Shown here: piece after piece, positions 24,067-35,930 of the stretch
Layout of the letters: each line of letters starts with the position of its first letter
Numbering within the stretch: position 1 is the stretch's first letter
NCBI GenBank assembly: GCA_033964015.1
Contig: CM066924.1
Span: 24,052,280 to 24,116,279 of the forward strand
Reading direction: 5' to 3'
DNA: 64,000 bases
Origin: Scolanthus callimorphus
Lineage: Eukaryota; Cnidaria; Anthozoa; Actiniaria; Edwardsiidae
Translations under genes and position numbers: made by a program
The notes under the pieces: model-generated
What the model was told of the DNA's origin: nothing
The model's input: only the letters and a program-made list of their open reading frames with translations
Databases searched by the model: none

Positions 24067-24560
24067 TGTATGATTCTAGAAAAAATCCATACCCTCCCCA
24101 CTTGTCATTGTTCTGGTAATATCTTTTTCAGGCGTGGAGCTGGGTGGAGGGGAGGGGGTACTCCACTGATTTTTGGGTAGGGGTGTGCTGCCAAGATCTC
24201 CAAAATGTGACCCTATCAGAGACCAAAAATCCTCGCTTTAAATACCCTACCAGAGACATACAGTTTAAATTGTATTACCCTACTGCAGGGTAGTCCGTAT
24301 GGTCGTGATCACAGCCAAATTTTATTAATCATGTATAGGTTTTAAAATAGCCGCACAACTTTGATCAAATTTGTTTGTAGGGTAGCCATACTGAAATACA
24401 CTACCCTATCAGAGATCAAATGAAAAACTATACCCTACGCCAGACCTCAGCAGCCCAAAAGGAATTGGAAATTCTAGAAGGGTTGAGGCTCAATTTTCCT
24501 CACAATCATTGACTGAGATAGGGGCCCTTGGGAGGGGTATGAATAGTTTCTGGAATCACA
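24067..24560. mobile_element. Diverged MITE of the ATTCCAGAAA/ATCCATACCC family
   Basis: TGTATGATTCTAGAAAAAAT with ATCCATACCC at the left is inverted near 24535-24560 as GGTATGAATAGTTTCTGGAATCACA (given in two parts: GGTATGAATAG, TTTCTGGAATCACA). The interior repeats the words CCCTACCAGAGA and CCCTATCAGAGA several times. Confidence 0.5.
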
Positions 24561-24884
24561 GAAAATAGAGTTCTATTCGAGCCATATTCATTAAGGCTGG
24601 CGACCAAATAAGACATAAATTATTGCATGTACAGAATATCGAACCTGAAGCAGGCAGCAACTACAAGGAGGATTCAACATGTTCTGGGCACAGTGTTCTG
24701 GGCATCGCAGAGCAACTTTCATGTGACTGCCAGGGTGGACGATACATATGGGCTGGAAACAAACAAAAAGTGTACAAAAGGAAAGGTAATTAGTTAAAAG
24801 TACATTCAGATAAAATATTACCAGACAAGCTTTACCTCTTGCAAATCATTTTGCCGAATAAAACGCCAGTTCAACAACGACTTA

Positions 24885-25900
24885 TGCACCAGTCAATTGA
24901 CAGCCCGCACCCCCCCATTCGCGCATTAGCGGGGCATTCACTTTTTGGCAAATGAAAGGCAGTGAGCGCCTCGGTTTGCGGGGACAATCTGAGAGGTGAA
25001 TGCACCGTCCCAAAGGTAATAATTAAGAGTGAATGCGCTCTTTGTCCAATAAGTTTAGAAGATAACACAAAGGATTTTTACTCACTGAAAAGAGTCATGT
25101 CAATGGTGCCCAGTTTTCAATGCAGCCGCAGCCGATCGCAAAGCGTAATAAAACCATATTTTTCTACTTGCATGTACTTTCGCTAGTGTAGATTAAAATA
25201 TAATACGTGTAATCAAGTAACAAAAATCTGTATTTGTCGTGTCTTTTGTGAAGTAAAGGGGTGTTCATATGGAGGTGAGACAGCTCGGAAAGCGGGCTGG
25301 TTTCTGTTGTGTTGTGTCCCGGGGAAGAGAGTGACTCCCCGCTCGATGTACTGCGTGGAAGCCGTGAAAGAAAGCGCATCTCCCGACCAACGGGCCCGGG
25401 GGGGGACTCCCAATATTTTCAGACGGGGGTGCTCGTCCTATCCCTTAGGGTATAAAATTGACAGACGTGCTATCTCTTAGGGGTGTTTAACATCAGCCCT
25501 ATCCCTTAGGGGAGTCTCAGACCAACCCTTGCCCAGAAATATATTGGTACTGACACCAGAACCGATATTTACAAAGGAAACTTTGTTGAAAACCCTAAAA
25601 GACAGTAAAATTCGCTTTTATTTGTTTTCACCTGCCAAATTTGCTATCTTTAGGGGTAAATTCGGCGGTCGCCACGCCAAATTTGCTTTCTTTTAGGGGT
25701 TAATTTGCTGTTTGCCACACCCATTTGCTATCCCTTAGGGTCAAAATCAATTTTCCCGACGAGCACCCCCGTCTAAAATATTGGGAGTCCCCCCCCCGGG
25801 CCAACGGGGCAGTAATGTATTGTGAATTCTGTACGAAAGCCCGCTAGTACCCCGCTAATGCGCGAATGGGGGGGTGCGGGGCTGTCAATTGACTGGTGCA
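24885..25900. mobile_element. 1016-bp Harbinger-like TIR element with nested MITE
   Basis: Inverted ends of about 50 bp start TGCACCAGTCAATTGACAGC and continue CGCACCCCCCCATTCGCGCA. TTA flanks both sides (24882-24884 and 25901-25903). The 3-bp TWA duplication is typical of PIF/Harbinger elements. A 151-bp relative with TAA flanks lies at 48847. No transposase is seen. A G-run MITE (25395-25800) is inserted inside. Confidence 0.85.
25395..25800. mobile_element. G-run-ended MITE with reiterated motif, copy B
   Basis: CCCGGGGGGGGACTCCCAAT at the left is inverted at the right; the inverted match continues through GACGGGGGTGCTCGTC. A perfect 8-bp duplication CCAACGGG flanks it (25387-25394 and 25801-25808). 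The interior has about six one-way copies of GCTATCCCTTAGGGG. Inserted within the Harbinger-like element. Confidence 0.9.
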
Positions 25901-26310
25901 TTACTCTCTCACTCGTCTCCAGTCGCGTCAGTGAAAATTACCACAAGACCTTGAAAACGACACACTTACTAACCCTTACTGAACACCCAGTGCATGGGTT
26001 TCCTGTGTATTCCATCAAACAACAGCGCTGATTTGCTAAACGAAAAATACGTCGGACCCCCGTCATTTTATATCCGAGTACACCCCTGGGGGTGGTTTTC
26101 TTCTTCTTTTTCCTGCAAAACTTCTATACTGATGGGATGTCCTTTGGTCTTCGGACCCAAGTGAGTATTTAGTCTGTTTTGTGCTACCTGTGCTTTCAGT
26201 CCAGTCTCTCAGCAGTCCAAAGGCCTGGTTACACGGCGTAAAGCGCGGGAGTAAGAACAGAAGAGAAGGAAGACTGGAAGGGATAGAACGTTTGATCAAG
26301 GAAAGATAGC

Positions 26311-27791
26311 ATGTCCAAACGACCGAAATCGAAAGCAGTTGTCGAGTCAAGTAGTAGCGGCGAAGAGTCAGATGAAGAAATAAAGGTATCAGTTCGTTTA
26401 GTCGCCAGGAGTTTGTCTGTAATGATCACATTCTCAGTTCCTCGTCAACTCACGTGTATGTGCTGGAACAATTCTTGCTCGAATCTGACATCCAGCTGTC
26501 CTGTTCAATTGTTTTCCGAACTTTGTAATTTAGCGGGGCATTCGGCCGAGGGCATTATACCAAAGAACCCTACCATGGAAGTTTAAATTTCAAAACAATC
26601 CTCAATGAAACATATTTTTTAAGAAGCCTGTGTGGTAGGATTTTAAGGGATATCTAACTCCAGGGACAGGCAGTGTCTGATTAGTCTCTTGATCATGTCA
26701 AATGTTGTTTGCAGACCAAAAAGAAGCAGAAGAAGGAAGAAGATGCTGGCTGCTCATCAGCGAAACAGGATGATGGGACATACGTGTTTCCTGTGAGTAA
26801 ATACTCAATAGTCCATTATGATTAGTAATGTGTGGTTCCAGAAAATATCCATACCCCCTCCACGGAAGGGTGCTGAAAAATGACCCCCCAACCCCTCTGG
26901 AATTTCCAGGGAAAAATACAGTACTTGTATGGAAATGATCAGGTAAATTGACCCCCACCCCCACCCCTCCGGAATTCCCATTGCCCTTCCGTAAGGGGTG
27001 GGGGGGGGGGGGGGGGGGGTATGAATAATTTCGGAAACTACACAATAAGTGTTGAGGACATGAACAAAAAGAACTGTATTTGCTAACTTTGTTCTGTCCT
27101 CCAACATGGCTGCCATGCTTTTGTGATTTTATTCCCAAAAGAATGATTACAAACCCTAGGACTTGCCATAGCTTTCTTGTATGTGATTCAAGAAATTATC
27201 CGTACCCCTAGGACAGAAGGGGTTTGACATGAGGCTCCTCCTCACCCAACCTTCTTGGAGTTCCCACACCTCTTGGGAATTTCCAAATCCCTTCTGTGGA
27301 GGAGATGATTCTATCTGGAATCACACATTGAACCACACCACTTGCAGCTTTCACTTTCCACTGTCAGCAGCCATTGATTTATCTATCTAACCAAGATGTT
27401 AAGCTACACAATATTTATTTTACATGTAGCTTACTGCTGTTTGTATTGTTTAGATAGCCAAGAAAAGACAGGTAACAGTCAGAGAATTTAAAGGCAAGCT
27501 GTATGTTGATATCCGAGAGTTTTATGAAGACAACTCAGGCGACATGAAGCCTGGCAAAAAAGGTGAGCCTTACAAAAATAATTATGGTAAAAACCTTTCT
27601 TGAATGGTGCCATAATAAATAATTTCAGCCTCCATTGTTGTAATACATTTGATTACTTGAGGTCATCGGAGTCTAAAGATGTTTGACAAATTGCATTTAT
27701 TTTTGTAGGTATTTCGCTACCAGTGGAACAGTGGGAAAAACTCAAGCAGCTGACAGATGACATCGATGAGGCAATCCAGCACATGGCCTGA
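26311..27791 (+). CDS. SUB1: RNA polymerase II coactivator p15/PC4 (SUB1)
   Basis: PC4 is a nuclear single-stranded-DNA-binding coactivator of RNA polymerase II, also linked to DNA repair. Four GT-AG exons (26311-26385, 26715-26792, 27454-27562, 27709-27791) give 114 residues; human has 127. Residues 1-25 form the serine/acidic N-terminal region ([11 protein letters not shown]), followed by a lysine-rich stretch (TKKKQKKEE). The PC4 core begins at the DDGTYVFP block in exon 2 and continues [20 protein letters not shown], then [18 protein letters not shown], the known ssDNA-binding fold. It ends with an amphipathic helix, [11 protein letters not shown]. The frame is intact. It is convergent with SMN, with about 650 bp between stop codons. 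Confidence 0.96.
26831..27044. mobile_element. MITE in SUB1 intron 2, G-run-rich
   Basis: TGTGGTTCCAGAAAATATCC with ATACCCC is inverted at the right as GGTATGAATAATTTCGGAAA followed by CTACACA. The interior is C-rich and ends in a run of about 20 G. Intron 2 also holds a second, shorter member at 27180-27328. Confidence 0.7.
27180..27328. mobile_element. Second MITE of the same family in SUB1 intron 2
   Basis: GTGATTCAAGAAATTATCC at the left is inverted as GATTCTATCTGGAATCACAC at the right; CCCTAGGACAGAAGGG and CCCTTCTGTGGAG pair inside. About 150 bp, non-coding. Confidence 0.6.
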
Positions 27792-27958
27792 CCACTAACT
27801 TATTGTAGTAAATAACTAGGTAACATGTTCTGCAAAAATGCTTCCATTATGATCCTGAAGCCCTGGTTACCAATAGTTTTGGAGGGTTTGCTTTTTCTTT
27901 ACAGTGTTACAAACTATCCTTCAATTTGCTTGTGCATAATATTGCAGATGTGTTTTGT

Positions 27959-27964
27959 AATAAA
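27959..27964 (+). terminator. SUB1 polyadenylation signal
   Basis: AATAAA lies 168 bases after the SUB1 stop codon and is the first such word on this strand. Use is inferred. Confidence 0.6.
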
Positions 27965-28077
27965 GGTAAAATTGTTGAAAGTTGTTATCTAGTTATTTAA
28001 TATAGACACAATTGGCACTGCTCTCTTACGTTTCAAAAAACTCAATACTTACCCTTGCTGGTCGTTACCTTATTGCA

Positions 28078-28111
28078 TCATACAGTAAGTGTGTTGACAC
28101 TTACTGTATGA
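28078..28111. repeat. Short hairpin between convergent genes
   Basis: TCATACAGTAAGTGT and ACACTTACTGTATGA are perfect 15-base arms around GTTG. It lies in the roughly 400-bp gap between the SUB1 and SMN polyadenylation signals. It could be transcription-related or a tiny MITE remnant. Confidence 0.6.
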
Positions 28112-28397
28112 AGCTTACAAGAAATCAGCTCAACAAATCACAATGTACATCATGTTCAGTTATTCATCAACAAATCATTTAGTATTATACATGTTATAGG
28201 ATGGCAGTGATGCAGCAATAAAAGCCATTTTGTTGAAAACTTAAGCTATCCTTTGTCTATTATGTAGTTTTGCTGTTGCAATGGACCTGGTGCAGTTACG
28301 CAATGCTCGCTTTGCAGGCTACAAGAAAGAAAAACCTCAACTTTTATAAACAACTAGGTTTTATTACAGATATTATCATGAACATGGCTAATTTATA

Positions 28398-28403
28398 TTT
28401 ATT
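28398..28403 (-). terminator. SMN polyadenylation signal candidate
   Basis: AATAAA on the minus strand, about 34 bases beyond the SMN stop codon; a second one lies at 28360-28365. The choice between them cannot be made from sequence. Confidence 0.55.
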
Positions 28404-28436
28404 ACTAATTATCACCTGAAGGGATTGAAGCCTTCT

Positions 28437-31400
28437 CTATCCCCTCTCCCCTTGCTGTTCATTTGAATCACTATCAACTGTTGGCTGACTCCCCGTGGTA
28501 GCCATGGAAACTGGATGAGTCTGTGAGCCTGTGTGGCATCTGGATTTGCCTTGCTGTAAACCCTGTAGAGGCCAAAAAAGTGTATTAGCAGAAAGAATAG
28601 ATGAGTAAAAGACATGTAGGTGCATATTTCAGTTCTCTTCAAAACACAAAAATTACCATTTTGGATTGTATGTCTCTACAGGCAAGCCAGCCTTGTAAGA
28701 GGGCTAAAGAGCCTGTGCCATAGAAATAGAAAATTATAATATATGGGCAGTGTTTAAATTTTGATATCTCATGAGTGAGCCAGTGAATGAGTGAGATATC
28801 AAATTTGAACAGGAGAAGATAAATTTTATATCTCCAAGCGCCCATGTATTATTCTGTTTATTGTATAAACTTTTTTGTGAACTTTTTTCTATTTGATGAA
28901 TTTCACGACAGTCAGGGCATTATTGCGATTATCGAATTTTAGAGTTCTGTAGCTGGTAATTGCTGATAATATGTACTGTACCTGTATCTCACATAAACAA
29001 CAGATTATTTTAAGAACCCCAACTGGCCAGGAAGCAAAACAAGTCAGCTATGTACAAAAATGGAAGAAACATGCACTAGCTTATTAGCTCTCTAAAATTC
29101 AAGTTTAAATTAATCAATAAGCAGAATTAAACTTAGAAACTCTGTACAATTGAAAACAAACCTGTACAGATGAGTCTCTTTCAATCATTAAATAAAGTTA
29201 TGTATAATATGTATGTCTGGTTGTGGAGCCAGTACAGGGAATCAAACTTTGGTCATCTGGTTATGAGGAGGACCCTTTGCTGACTAGTTGGCCAATCTGT
29301 CTCTACTCATACGCTACTCATTACCATATAAAAGCCAGTGTGGTAGCCACTGAGATACCATGACATCAGCATGCTTGCAAGAGCAGGGTCATCACTACTG
29401 GTGGGTGTGGCTATTGGGTGAGGTGGTACAGGAGGTACTGGTGGAAAAGGGGGGTGTCCTCTTGAGGGATGGGGAACGGATGCTTGCATTGGAAAACCAC
29501 CAGGCTTGAGAGGACAGAAAAGGAGCAATGTTAGAATATAATAAAATAATTTGAAAACATTGCAGCAGGGAAAAGAATAATATCAGTACTCAGATTCAGA
29601 TTTCTGTAACTGATGCTAGCACCATCAGGCTTTCCACCCAATACATTTCCTCTAAAATAACCTCTTCAGTAAGTTCAGTAAAGTAATGTGACAGGTGATA
29701 CAAAATCCACAGTCATACAAACTCTGCTCTATCTTACCATGGAAGGATGTGGCCATGGTGGTGGCATTTGATGTACAAGCCCATTTTGAGGGGAGTAGGG
29801 TGGGGTATGCCTGTACAGTGTTGAATTCCTTGTGTATCCAGAATGAGGAATGTGTTGAAGACTGGAGACATTTACTTCTTGGCTAGAAAAGTTAAAACAA
29901 TCATGCCCATTAACAAGATCTTTGTCTCAGGCGACTAACATTGTCATCTCCAGGCAACATCGTGCAACTTAATTATGATAGAATAACCTAGGACAAATAC
30001 AGGTGATCCCAGCCAGGCTTCTAAGTTTTCAAACCACTTTTACCATGATAAGAAGCCAGCTGCTGGGTGACCTGGTAAAAGAAAAAAATTAATTTGGGCT
30101 TTGATATCCCTTCCCAGTGAAGTGAAACATGAAGTACATGCAGTCGGAGGAGTTCCAGCAGTCACCAGCTTGTTTTGACAGCAATGCCTTCCATCTGGGA
30201 GGCTATAATATCTTGTGGAATCAGAGAATGCAATCAGATCGGATCACTGACCTCCTCCTTGATCTAACAAATGTTACTCTGCATGTGTATGCTGTTGGAA
30301 ATGTGTTGATGACGGCTTGATGCATGTGTCCACTGGGGTACTCAGGGGCAAGGCACAGGTCAGTTATTGCCCACTGTGAGGAGCTTGTTTGGGTATCCTA
30401 TTGGTACAAAGCAACTGCCATGAAATAACATGAAAAAAGGTTCCAGGTTCCTAAGGATTAAGGTAGTAGGAAGGTTGAATGGATATGGTGATCTTAATTT
30501 ACAAATCTAGCCCAAGGATGTTTTATTGGAGGATCCTGAAGTGTAATTAATTTGCCTTTTATATTCTCAGTAACATGAGCAGGTGAGCAAGAAAACATGA
30601 TTTCATGCACTAATTTGATTGCTCCCCTCAAGAAAAAAAGTATGTGAAAGGTTGCTGAACCAGACACCCATTCACCAAGTAGCATAAGGCAAGGGTGGAT
30701 TTTCATGGAAATTAAGTTTTTTCTTGCTGGCCTGTACATACTATTGTTATTGTATCAGGAAGAGAACACTAATAGTGGATATATTCATATTTCAATCAAA
30801 CTTTTCAAATTTACATACCATGGGTTGGTAGGGTGAATCAACAAAGTTCTCTCCTCTCCCTTCAAGTTCATTACTTGTATCAGGTGGCAATAAGTCCTTT
30901 AGATCTTGCTCTTCTTCATTTCCATAGTCTTTGTACCTGGGTTAACAAATTAATACAGGAACAATAAACTATTGAGTTGGCACCACAAGTTGGTGGTTGA
31001 TAAGTGTAGACCTATTATGTACCAAATTGCCTACAGTGTGATTGAAAACTGTCATGCCTGAGAATTCTACTTTATTCCCTGATTTTTTTTTTAAGGTGAG
31101 TGTCATGCCTGTACATTTTACATATTTTAGTAAATTGATTTTGATGACTAAGACTTGAGAAAGCTTGACAGGGCATACAATTGGCAGCCTGCCTACAGGA
31201 CATTACAGAGTACAACAATGGTAGAGTATTACTTGACTGTCAAGTCAAAGGTTACCTGACGACACAAGATTGTGCATCTCTGTCTATAGTTACGATCACA
31301 GCATCGTACACTTCTTCATCCTCAGTAAAGAGAGCTCTACAGGAGTCACCAACCTGCCACTGAATAATAACGTTAAAAAACGTATGTGCGACCGACTCCC

Positions 31401-33827
31401 CAAACTCGCAGCTCAGCATAACATTGCCCTCATTAGCAGTAACATGTGAACATCATCATCACAGTCATCATTACCATTGTCATCAATTCTATTGATATCA
31501 GACATCATGAAGATCAACATCATTTACACACTATCAACACTTCCATAACAGGGCCCGACACTGAGACCATATGGTACCCAATGGCGACTAAATTTGAAGG
31601 CTTGGTGACCAAAATTTTAGAGCTAGTTGCTAAATGGCACCCATCTTTCTGAGTTTGGCTGCAATCCACGTTTATGTGGCGACTTAATCTTTGCATTTTG
31701 GTGACTAAAGTTTTTAATTAGTCGCCAATGGCATCTAGCGAAAAAAGTAAAATGTCGGGCCCTGTATAATCATCATTAACATCATCAGTAAGAATTTTGG
31801 AATCATGTGTGATTCCATAAATAGTAAACTATATGGACCCCATTGAAGATGCTATAGAGGGGTGGCTGGGGGTCAAATGTCTTTTATTATGGATAAAATC
31901 ACTGTATTTTTCACTGGAAATTCCAGGGAGGTGGATGTCATATCTCAACCTTACTCCATGGGAGAGGTCAGGATTATGGAGGTTTTCTGTTATCATCCCA
32001 TGATCTGCCATTATGACATAATCTCACTACTAGCCTGTTCACATATTTTTATAAATTCAATACTTATCCAAAATAAAAACAATTACAGGCATGAGTTTAT
32101 CATGGGTTTAGTTATTACTTTACCTTGATAAATTGTCCAGCACCCTTGTCTGGTTTCTTATTCTCCTCTTTCTTCTTGTTCCATTTTGCTCCCCTCTTTC
32201 TACAACATTGGTAATAATTATAGTGTGAATCTGGGGGATTAAAATTACAGGGGGATGGGGCATACGCAATGCCAGTGTGCCTGAGGGAGAGGGACACATG
32301 GATTATTTTCTTGAATACAAACATTCCTTATGATTCTCGTTTTTGTTCTATCTGTAATCTGAAGGAAATTGGCGATGAATGCCATTTCTTTTCATTTGTA
32401 ATAATAGTAAAATAACAGATCTTAGAAATAATTTAAAAAATGATCTAATGAAGATAAACAGTGCATTTAGTTCTTTTAGTGAGAGAAATATATTTATGTA
32501 TTGTATCAATGACCGATGAATCAATTATCAGACTAACAGCAAAATAATATCTGTGATGTATTGAATTATTATTGTAATTTGATTGATTGATTGTATATTT
32601 ACTCATCTATATTCTGTATTTGTATGTATTACTCCTATGTATCAGTAATGGTGGCTTGGAATAAACATTATTATTATCATAATGCCTTTGTACATGAAAG
32701 GTTACCATGAGATAGCCAGCATTATGAGGCTACAACTACATGTTATAACTAACTGTATATTGAAAAGGGGATGTAGCAGGCAGCTGTTTTATAAAATTAT
32801 ACCAATCAAAAGACAAATAACAGCCCTATACAATCAAGTGTAGTTGATTAATGAAGAGCTATATGTACCTGTTTTTCCCTCCTTTTCCTTTACTTGCCCC
32901 ACTTTCACCAGACTATAAAAAAGGAACAAATCAGATTTCAGTGTACTAAGGGTAGTGAAATTGAACTGGACTGTCTCATTGATGAGCAATCAACAGCTTT
33001 TTGGCCACTTAAACTTTAGTTACCTCATATTGCAAAACCCCCACTAGTAACAGAACTGTCTGTATTGTACCTTTATCAAACTGACGGCTCTGTCGTAGGC
33101 CTCAATAAGAGCTGAGTCATCCCAAACCTCAGATGGGTCAGAATCCTATCAAATCAAAATGTTCAATTGCTTATTGACCTCATTCAGAGGATTTATAATG
33201 AAATTAATTTGTGCTATAAATATAACACCACTCACTCAGTCAGACTCAGGGATATCAACTCTCCTGGTTTTGCTCGGGGGGAGTGTAAAGATTTTTCACT
33301 CCTGTTTCCTGGCACAATTTTCCTCAATTGACACAAATTTACTTCTTTTCTTGCAGTTCTATTTCTTGGAATGAATTTTCTCATTATAACTTGAAGTCCT
33401 AGGGTTGGAATCCCTGCTCAGTGTCAACACTAGTAAAATTACCGCGAGAGTGGAGTCATGTAGCATTGTTACTTGAATAACAGTAAAAGTAGCACAAAAC
33501 TGATATAATAATCAAAATAAAATTTCTCCCAGGACCTGTGAATTGAATGGCGTTTTAAAACGAACTTTCGTGGCTGACCAATAACAAATATGGTGCTTTG
33601 ACATGAACAAAATTGAAGAAGTTTTTACACGTGCGACAGGTTTGTATATCCAGATTTAACACAAAGAAATCGGGGCAATGACTTCCGAAACGACACCAGT
33701 TTTTACCATAATTTCCTCAAGGTTAAGCTCTCGTTAGATGCGGGTCTCAACCCTCTATAATGTAATGATAATATTAAAATACCTGGCCTGCGCGAAAAAT
33801 CACATCTCCTTCCATCTTGGCCGCCAT
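28437..33827 (-). CDS. SMN1: Survival motor neuron protein (SMN)
   Basis: SMN nucleates the SMN-Gemin complex that loads Sm rings on snRNAs. Nine minus-strand exons were found: 33783-33827, 33071-33145, 32869-32912, 32124-32199, 31256-31359, 30819-30936, 29738-29882, 29325-29504, 28437-28562, giving about 303 residues (human 294). The N-terminal Gemin2-binding block [13 protein letters not shown] is clear, then a basic stretch. The Tudor domain starts [20 protein letters not shown] and runs into [13 protein letters not shown]; conserved aromatic positions are kept. A proline-rich region follows, then the oligomerising YG box [18 protein letters not shown], and a divergent 41-residue tail. One join is unresolved: exon 30819-30936 ends in phase 0, but the proline-rich frame of 29738-29882 needs two preceding bases, so a microexon, an alternative site or a 1-base indel is implied. 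Confidence 0.95.
28736..28852. repeat. AT-rich foldback repeat in SMN intron 8
   Basis: ATATGGGC at the left pairs with GCCCATGTAT at the right; inside, TTTTGATATCTCA pairs with GAGATATCAAA. It resembles the ATATC-rich foldback pair at 43695-44014. Confidence 0.55.
31549..31764 (+). mobile_element. CAGGGCCCGACA MITE, copy 2 (SMN intron 4)
   Basis: The ends CAGGGCCCGACACTGAGACC and AAATGTCGGGCCCTG are inverted. The interior matches copy 1 at 22959 in order and direction. It lies in the SMN intron between exons 31256-31359 and 32124-32199, and is better preserved at its ends than copy 1. Confidence 0.85.
32318..32690 (+). pseudogene. LINE 3' end remnant (ORF2 C terminus and tail)
   Basis: Opposite to SMN. 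The translated start reads [20 protein letters not shown] followed by HFF, the C-x2-C...H zinc-knuckle pattern typical of the C terminus of non-LTR retrotransposon ORF2. After a frame change it continues [20 protein letters not shown] and then [13 protein letters not shown] 3' tail with AATAAACATTATTATTAT follows. It is 5'-truncated and frame-broken, hence inactive. Confidence 0.75.
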
Positions 33828-33830
33828 CTT
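33819..33830 (-). promoter_or_regulatory. YY1-type element over SMN start codon
   Basis: On the minus strand AAGATGGCGGCC covers the SMN ATG (33825-33827). Same word and position as in COPE and SLC30A5. Function inferred. Confidence 0.5.
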
Positions 33831-35280
33831 CATTCCTCTAGATCCCAGTACCACTGCCGTGACACAGGCTACCCGAGGTATCCGTTCTAGTCTTTTGTCA
33901 GACATAATAGTGCATCAGAAACATCTAATAAAAATAAAATGTGATTTTAAAAACGAGACCATACACCCAGCATCGTATGGCGACCATACGGTTCTTACGT
34001 CCACGCCAGAGATTTCTGCCCTGACAGTCGCTATCCCGAGGGGGCGCCTCAGTGACCTAGCGGTGAGAGTACGCCCGGCCACCAGACCATTTTAAGGACA
34101 CCCCTTGTATGAGCAGTGAACAATCAACCTTATCCCTATAGTTATCTGTTACGCGAAGGTATTGATAGGGCTGAACATTGGCAGCGAGATCCATGTGGGA
34201 CACATTGGGCTAGCTAATTGCTGAAAATTACTGGTAATTTCCTTTAGGCATGCCATTGACGCATGCGCGACATTTGAGACATAGCCGACGTACGGGGGAG
34301 GCTCTATGGGTACATCAATTTTGAGAGCCTTCGATGATTGGCTGATTTTGAACGGTGCATGTGCAGAAAGTTTAATCTTGCGCAAGCGTCAGTGGCTGTC
34401 TCCAGAGTTTGCCCCGCGAGGTGACGACTGGAAGCTCTGGGACAGGAAAATGAAGTACATGAGCTGCCTTTGTCTATATCCTCATTGTTCTATCCCTGGC
34501 ATGGCTCCGACGTCATAAGGAAAAGCTGTGCTATTCATATGAACGCCCGGGCACCAAGGTCCGAGGACAAATTTATCCTAAATTTTAATAACCCGAGTAT
34601 CATGCTTTTTCTCGCACGTAGGTTTGAAATTTTCACTTGTCACGCGCGCGCTTGTTGAGCGGTCCAAAGTAAATGCACAGGAAAAACATTACCTTATCAT
34701 CTTACGCAAGCGACAAGACTACGCCTCATACTCAAATAAACAAACAAAAAACAATTGTAAATGGACGATTCTAGCTATAGTGAATGCGCGCGCTGCATGT
34801 CGGTAGTTGAGTTACATTTCCCGAACCGTGCCTTGTATGCGCGCGTTGCATCCTGGTAGTTGTGTATCCAAAATGCATTTCTAAAGAGAGCACGCGCATT
34901 TATAGCTGGAAGCGTCCATTGGATCAAATAACTCATAGCAGTAAAGTTTGCATGGAGAACAATACAATAGTGGAAACTCCACGAAAGCTCAAATATTTAT
35001 TCCATTATTTACAACACTCTCAAATAAGTTAAATATGTCCTTCATTATTCTATCATTTATTTTACAGTGAACCTTCAGGTTTTTTTTCGCCGCACATTAC
35101 ATACCCTACGGATTCGATGTATACAGCAGTCACATCGAACTATTACACGCAATAAAACGATCAGAGTTCCAGAACCACCCAGGCATTGTACACTGACCAC
35201 ACCCTCCAACACGGCCGTCCACGCGTTTGGACATCTCGACCCGCTGCTACGCGGCCTTGATGATGGCATAGGCCATTAGT

Positions 35281-35577
35281 TATTAGACTGCTTGAAGCCC
35301 CTTGTTTGGCGGACGTCCGTAAATACAAGAGAAAAGTCGTCTTTGCTACGCGCGCGTTTATTCAGCTACGCGCCTTGCTTGGTTGGGCAGTCACACACGG
35401 GGTGTTCAGTCACGCACGGGTTGTGCAGTCACACACGGAGTTCCCCGTGGTGCGCTCAACGTGACAGGAAACACGAGACCGGAACACCGCGCGTAGCTGA
35501 ATAAAAGCGCGCGTAGCAGACTTTTCTCTTGAAATTGACAGACCTTCGCCAAATAAGGGAGTCCAAGCAGTCTAATC
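35281..35577. mobile_element. Foldback element carrying AATAAA on both strands
   Basis: Arms of about 90 bp: GACTGCTTG, TTTGGCG, AAGAGAAAAGTC and TACGCGCG at the left (35287-35371) are inverted at 35489-35577. TTATTCAGCTACGCGC and GCGCGTAGCTGAATAAAAGC sit at the inner arm ends, giving AATAAA on the minus strand (35357-35362) and on the plus strand (near 35499). The loop repeats CAGTCACRCACGG three times. Confidence 0.8.
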
Positions 35578-35611
35578 AGTTATTAGTTGCCCGATTTTCA
35601 GGCAACGACTG

Positions 35612-35930
35612 CCCCTCGACATTCAACGGATATGGCAACCCCTTCTTTTACAACTCCGACTGGCACATAATAATACCAACGGCTCTGGTTAGTTCAACGC
35701 TTTCAAGACCATGGCCATCCCATGACATTCAACGTGCCTGACAACCCTTCGTACATAATTCCGACGAATCGTTCTGTGCACCGGATAATGCCAATGGTTC
35801 TGGCGATAGTTGTCCAACCCCACAACATTCCGAGGCCTGACAACCCTTCGCACATAACTCCAACCGATCGGTCTGTGGCCCCGATAATGCCAACGGCTCT
35901 GTTGATGCTTGTCTTATTTCTTGTCCATGA
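35612..35930. repeat. About 100-bp tandem repeat, three diverged units
   Basis: Units begin near the ACATTCAACGGATATGGCAA, ACATTCAACGTGCCTGACAA and ACATTCCGAGGCCTGACAAC words (35619, 35724, 35824). Each continues with a TAATRCCAAYGGYTCTG block. Located just beyond the SLC30A5 stop codon, so probably in its 3' UTR. Confidence 0.7.

Larger units (their letters stand above)
7468..26310. other. Large gene-poor interval dense in MITEs and satellites
   Basis: About 18.8 kb between COPE and SUB1 with no coding exon I can support. Open frames up to 160 residues exist but fall in repeats or lack any motif. The identifiable contents are listed separately: tandem repeats at 8590 and 14489, many inverted-repeat elements, two long palindromes, and a pair of related inverted segments at 17483 and 20735. 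The stretches 9718-10083, 10220-11000, 14249-14488, 15537-16800 and 17661-20500 are AT-rich or G-rich non-coding sequence; only weak MITE ends are seen there. Confidence 0.6.

Noticed and set aside
26698..27138. 146- and 103-residue minus-strand frames opposite SUB1
   Set aside because: They are made of the C/G-rich MITE in SUB1 intron 2 and SUB1 antisense.
34040..34085. tRNA/SINE head near CCTAGCGGTGAGAGTACG
   Set aside because: Only an A-box-like word is present; no B box at the proper distance.
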